The notes below the pieces were generated by a model. That model saw only the letters and a list, made by a program, of their open reading frames with translations. It did not search any database and was not told the origin of the DNA. Below, in pieces: positions 3,876 to 6,328 of a DNA stretch of 6,328 nt. The DNA lies in the NCBI GenBank assembly GCA_043784605.1, contig JAYVYD010000437.1, positions 1 through 6,328 of the forward strand, read 5' to 3'. The translations under genes and the position numbers were made by a program. The stretch is from JANYHY01 sp043784605 (lineage in GTDB: Bacteria > Myxococcota_A > Polyangia > Polyangiales > Polyangiaceae). Each line of letters opens with the position of its first letter. Positions within the stretch are counted from its first letter, which is position 1.

Positions 3876-5695
3876 TGACTGAGCCGACGACGACGGGTCT
3901 TGCTGGCTTTCGCGAGAAGAAGCTCGACGTCACCGTCGCGCTGCAAGAGCTCGCCGATCTCGCCGACAAGGTAGGCGCAAAGACGCTCCGTGAGCGCATC
4001 GGCAAAGACCTGGTGAGAAAGCTGGAGGAGGACCGCTTTCACTTGGTCGTCGTCGGCGAGTTCAACCACGGCAAGAGCAGCTTCGTGAATGCGCTGCTCG
4101 GCGAGACCGCCCTGCCCGTCGGCGTCACGCCAACTACCGCCGCGATTCATCACATAAGGTACGCGGACAAGCCCGAAGCGACCGTCGTGTACACCTCGGG
4201 TAAGCGTGACGCGCTCCCGTTCGAAGACGTGCGCAAGTTCGCGGTCGGCGGAGGTCGTGAGAGCGAAGACGCCGTCGACTACCTCGAGATCGGGTATCCC
4301 GCGGCGCTGTTGAAGGAGCGCATCCTGCTCGTCGACACACCAGGCGTGAACGATCTGTCGCTGCAACGCGCGGACATCACGTACAGCTACATTCCACGCG
4401 CCGACGCCGTGCTCTTCTTGCTCGATGCGGGACAGATCCTGAAGGAGTCCGAGCGCGTGTTCCTCGAGGACAAGCTCCTCAAGGCTTCGCGCGACAAGAT
4501 CGTCTTCGTGATCACCAAGTGGGACCTGCTCGACGAGTCCGAGCGCGCCGAGGCGCTGGCGTACGCGAAGGTTCAGCTCTCGCGCATGGTGAAGGATCCG
4601 ATCGTCTTTCCGGTCAGCGCGGAGACGGCGCTCGCTGGCAACGTCGCGCAGAGCGGCCTGCCCGAGCTGCTCAGCCACCTCACGCGCTTCTTGGCGGAAG
4701 AGCGTGGGCGCATCATGCTCGACAACGCGCTCGGTGAAGGCATCAGTGTCTCCACGTTGCTCGGCAAGGGCATCGACGCCCGCCGCCGCGCGCTCTCGAT
4801 GAAGGGCGACGAGCTCGAGCGGCGCATTGCCATGCTCGAGAGAGATCTCGAAGGCGCCTCGGGCACGCTCGAGCAACGCAGAACACAAATCCGCGAAGAG
4901 GTCATGGGCATCAAGGTCGGCGCGCGGAAGGATCTCGATCGGTTCGTCGACGAGGTCATTCGCCAACTGCCGAACGTGATCGACGCGGCCAAGGGGGACG
5001 AGCTCAAGAAGTACCTGCCTGCGTTCTTGGAGGACACATTCAAGAAATGGGCGGAGTCGGAGACGAAGGAGATCGCGGGGCAGCTCGAGGGTCTCGCCGA
5101 AAAGACGATCGCGCTCGTCCGCGAGGACGCGCACGACACCACCAAGCGCGTCGGTGAGGCGCTCGGCACTGACGTGAAGCGTCTCGACGTTCAGATCGAC
5201 ACGTTCAACTACGACGCCGGCGTGACCGCGCTGTTCGTGCTCGGGCTCGGCACAGTGTTTGTGAACCTGATGCTCGGCGGCATCCTGCTCGCGGCAGCGC
5301 CCGTGGTCGCGTACATGCTCCGCGGTCGTATCGAGGGTGAGTACAAGAAGAGGGCGAAAGAGCTCGCGCCCGACGTCGTTCGCCAAGCCGCAGCGAAGGT
5401 CGGTCCGAAGCTCGACGAGATCATCGACGACTTCGCGAACAAGCTCGACGCGTGGGTCGTGTCCGCGAGCGTAGAGCTCTATCGCGAGGTGCTCGAAGTA
5501 CTCCGAGCAGCGCAGGAAGCACGCAACCTCGGCGGTCGCGACGAGGCCGAGGTCAAGGCCGAGGTCGAGGCGCAAGCGTCGCAGCTCGTCGCCGCGCAAA
5601 AGCGACTCGACTCGATGCGACAAGCGCTGTGGTCTCCGCCAGCGGAGCGCGTACGCATCGCGGCCACCGAGGTCTCCGCGGCGCCGCCGCCCTGA
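3875..5695 (+). CDS. Bacterial dynamin-like GTPase with membrane-inserting hairpin
   Basis: Large GTPase of the dynamin/mitofusin-like group that remodels or tethers membranes. In 606 residues it has the full G-motif set: G1 GEFNHGKS (61-68), G2 threonine region GVTPTTA (83-89), G3 DTPG (154-157), G4 TKWD (214-217), and G5 SAE (248-250). Helical, coiled-coil-prone segments follow (about 300-350 and 375-430). Two adjacent hydrophobic stretches (about 449-483) resemble the membrane-binding paddle or hairpin of bacterial dynamin-like proteins. A helical stalk (485-585) and a Pro-rich end complete it. The ATG at 3875 is chosen because GGGAG sits seven bases upstream; a GTG at 3872, one codon longer, is possible. 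Start and M48 stop overlap as TGATG, so the two are probably translated together at fixed ratio. Many bacterial dynamins occur as tandem pairs; here only one is seen and its partner is a peptidase. It could serve membrane repair, fusion or phage stress; the sequence does not decide. Confidence 0.93.
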   Translation: MTEPTTTGLAGFREKKLDVTVALQELADLADKVGAKTLRERIGKDLVRKLEEDRFHLVVVGEFNHGKSSFVNALLGETALPVGVTPTTAAIHHIRYADKPEATVVYTSGKRDALPFEDVRKFAVGGGRESEDAVDYLEIGYPAALLKERILLVDTPGVNDLSLQRADITYSYIPRADAVLFLLDAGQILKESERVFLEDKLLKASRDKIVFVITKWDLLDESERAEALAYAKVQLSRMVKDPIVFPVSAETALAGNVAQSGLPELLSHLTRFLAEERGRIMLDNALGEGISVSTLLGKGIDARRRALSMKGDELERRIAMLERDLEGASGTLEQRRTQIREEVMGIKVGARKDLDRFVDEVIRQLPNVIDAAKGDELKKYLPAFLEDTFKKWAESETKEIAGQLEGLAEKTIALVREDAHDTTKRVGEALGTDVKRLDVQIDTFNYDAGVTALFVLGLGTVFVNLMLGGILLAAAPVVAYMLRGRIEGEYKKRAKELAPDVVRQAAAKVGPKLDEIIDDFANKLDAWVVSASVELYREVLEVLRAAQEARNLGGRDEAEVKAEVEAQASQLVAAQKRLDSMRQALWSPPAERVRIAATEVSAAPPP

Positions 5696-5713
5696 CTCAC
5701 GACAACCTCTAAC

Positions 5714-6328
5714 TCAGAGCAACGCCTCGAAGCCCGCTCGTCCCAGCGCGTCCAACGCTGCGAGTCGGGCTTCGAAGCGTTTGTAGTCCTTGATCACGCG
5801 ATCCACGCCGCCGCGCATCGCGTAGTCCGTCACACGTGTGATCGAGAATCTGACCGCCGCGAACCTGGCCTCCTCGAAGCCGCCGGATCGCTCGCGTTCG
5901 TCGAGCGCGCGAACGCTGTGGTAGCCGCGTGACATCGCGCGCACGAGCGTGTGATCGAGGGCGTCGCCGTAGCACCACGCGAGCACAGTGACCGCGAGAT
6001 CAAACACGAACGCTCCGCGCGATGCGCTCTCGAAATCGAGGAGCGCGCTGAGCTCTCCTCTCTGCCAAAGCACGTTGTCGCGAAAGAGGTCGCCATGCAC
6101 CAGACCCGCAGGCAGCTCGGACGTTCGCGCGAGGAGACACGCTGAAAGCGCCTCGCGGAAGCGCACGCCCACCTCACCGAATCGGGCGTCGGCTTCGATG
6201 GTGTCGAGGCGCTCGAACAACTCCCGCGGACCGAACCGCGACGCGCCCGCGAGCTCGTCCACGCCAGCCACGTGAACCCGCGCCAGCGCTGCGCCGACTC
6301 GCTCGGCGACCTCGGGCGTCACGCCTCG
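5714..6328 (-). CDS. APH-fold kinase, probably type II homoserine kinase (ThrB-like), 5' partial
   Basis: The frame stays open to the right edge (Arg-Gly precede the GTG at 6322), and the visible 204 residues lack the N-terminal ATP-binding lobe. The GTG at 6322 is therefore almost certainly internal, the gene starts outside, and the missing part is probably about 100 residues. The visible part holds the catalytic Brenner-type loop HGDLFRDN (76-83 counted from that GTG) and the metal-binding DFE of LSALLDFESASRG (96-98). FVFDLAVTVLAWCYGD (106-120) follows. The combination of HGDLFRDNV, LLDFE.AS and DLAVT..AWCY resembles homoserine kinase ThrB of the APH family, which phosphorylates homoserine in threonine synthesis. 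Other APH-like small-molecule kinases cannot be excluded. It converges on the dynamin-like gene with 18 bases between the stops and is probably unrelated to it. Confidence 0.85.
   Translation of the reverse strand, partial: RGVTPEVAERVGAALARVHVAGVDELAGASRFGPRELFERLDTIEADARFGEVGVRFREALSACLLARTSELPAGLVHGDLFRDNVLWQRGELSALLDFESASRGAFVFDLAVTVLAWCYGDALDHTLVRAMSRGYHSVRALDERERSGGFEEARFAAVRFSITRVTDYAMRGGVDRVIKDYKRFEARLAALDALGRAGFEALL

Noticed and set aside
3734..5623. Minus-strand open frame of 629 codons opposite the dynamin-like gene
   Set aside because: Its product is rich in Arg, Leu, Glu, Val and Asp with no recognisable domain, and it lies antisense to a gene with complete G motifs. It is the expected antisense open frame of a gene with strong GC-third-position bias.
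5696..5713. Terminator between the convergent dynamin-like and kinase genes
   Set aside because: The gap is only 18 bases and shows no stem-loop with a T-run on either strand.
5727..5775. 10-bp inverted repeat TCGAAGCCCG / CGGGCTTCGA with a 29-base loop near the convergent stops
   Set aside because: It lies inside the kinase coding end and derives from two Phe-Glu-Ala codon runs sharing the self-complementary CTTCGAAG. The loop is long and no T-run follows, so I do not call it a terminator.

Overview
The window is GC-rich, densely coded bacterial chromosome. An MglA-type small GTPase, Lys-Ala-Pro histone-H1-like tails and PEGA/TPR-like membrane proteins together suggest Myxococcota, probably a Polyangia-type lineage. 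This placement is inference from gene content; there is no rRNA or other taxonomic marker here.

Layout. On the minus strand at the left edge is an MglA-like Ras-family GTPase (14-829). Its stop codon overlaps, as TGATG, the start of a further gene that runs off the left edge behind a strong Shine-Dalgarno. A divergent, locally AT-rich promoter region (about 830-957) separates it from a plus-strand pair. The first of the pair is a single-cysteine Bcp/PrxQ-type peroxiredoxin with a basic (AKKTAP)n tail (958-1623). The second, starting in a 4-base GTGA overlap, is a protein of unknown function with a helical region, a PEGA-like region and one C-terminal membrane helix (1620-2624). A 354-base gap follows, holding nearly three copies of a 57-bp tandem repeat able to fold into hairpins, a candidate promoter, and a GC-rich stem-loop just before the next ribosome binding site.

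The second plus-strand operon is an M48 zinc metallopeptidase (2979-3875) whose stop overlaps the start of a dynamin-like GTPase with two membrane segments (3875-5695). After an 18-base convergent gap, the right edge carries on the minus strand the C-terminal two thirds of an APH-fold kinase resembling type II homoserine kinase (5714-6328, N-lobe outside the window).

How the genes may work together. Three junctions show start/stop overlap, which implies translational coupling: GTPase with the unseen left-edge gene, peroxiredoxin with the membrane protein, and M48 peptidase with the dynamin-like GTPase. The most interesting pairing is the last. It is reminiscent of mitochondria, where the M48 peptidase OMA1 cleaves the dynamin-family GTPase OPA1. 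The second highlight is the peroxiredoxin, which has lost the usual resolving cysteine and gained a DNA-binding-like tail.
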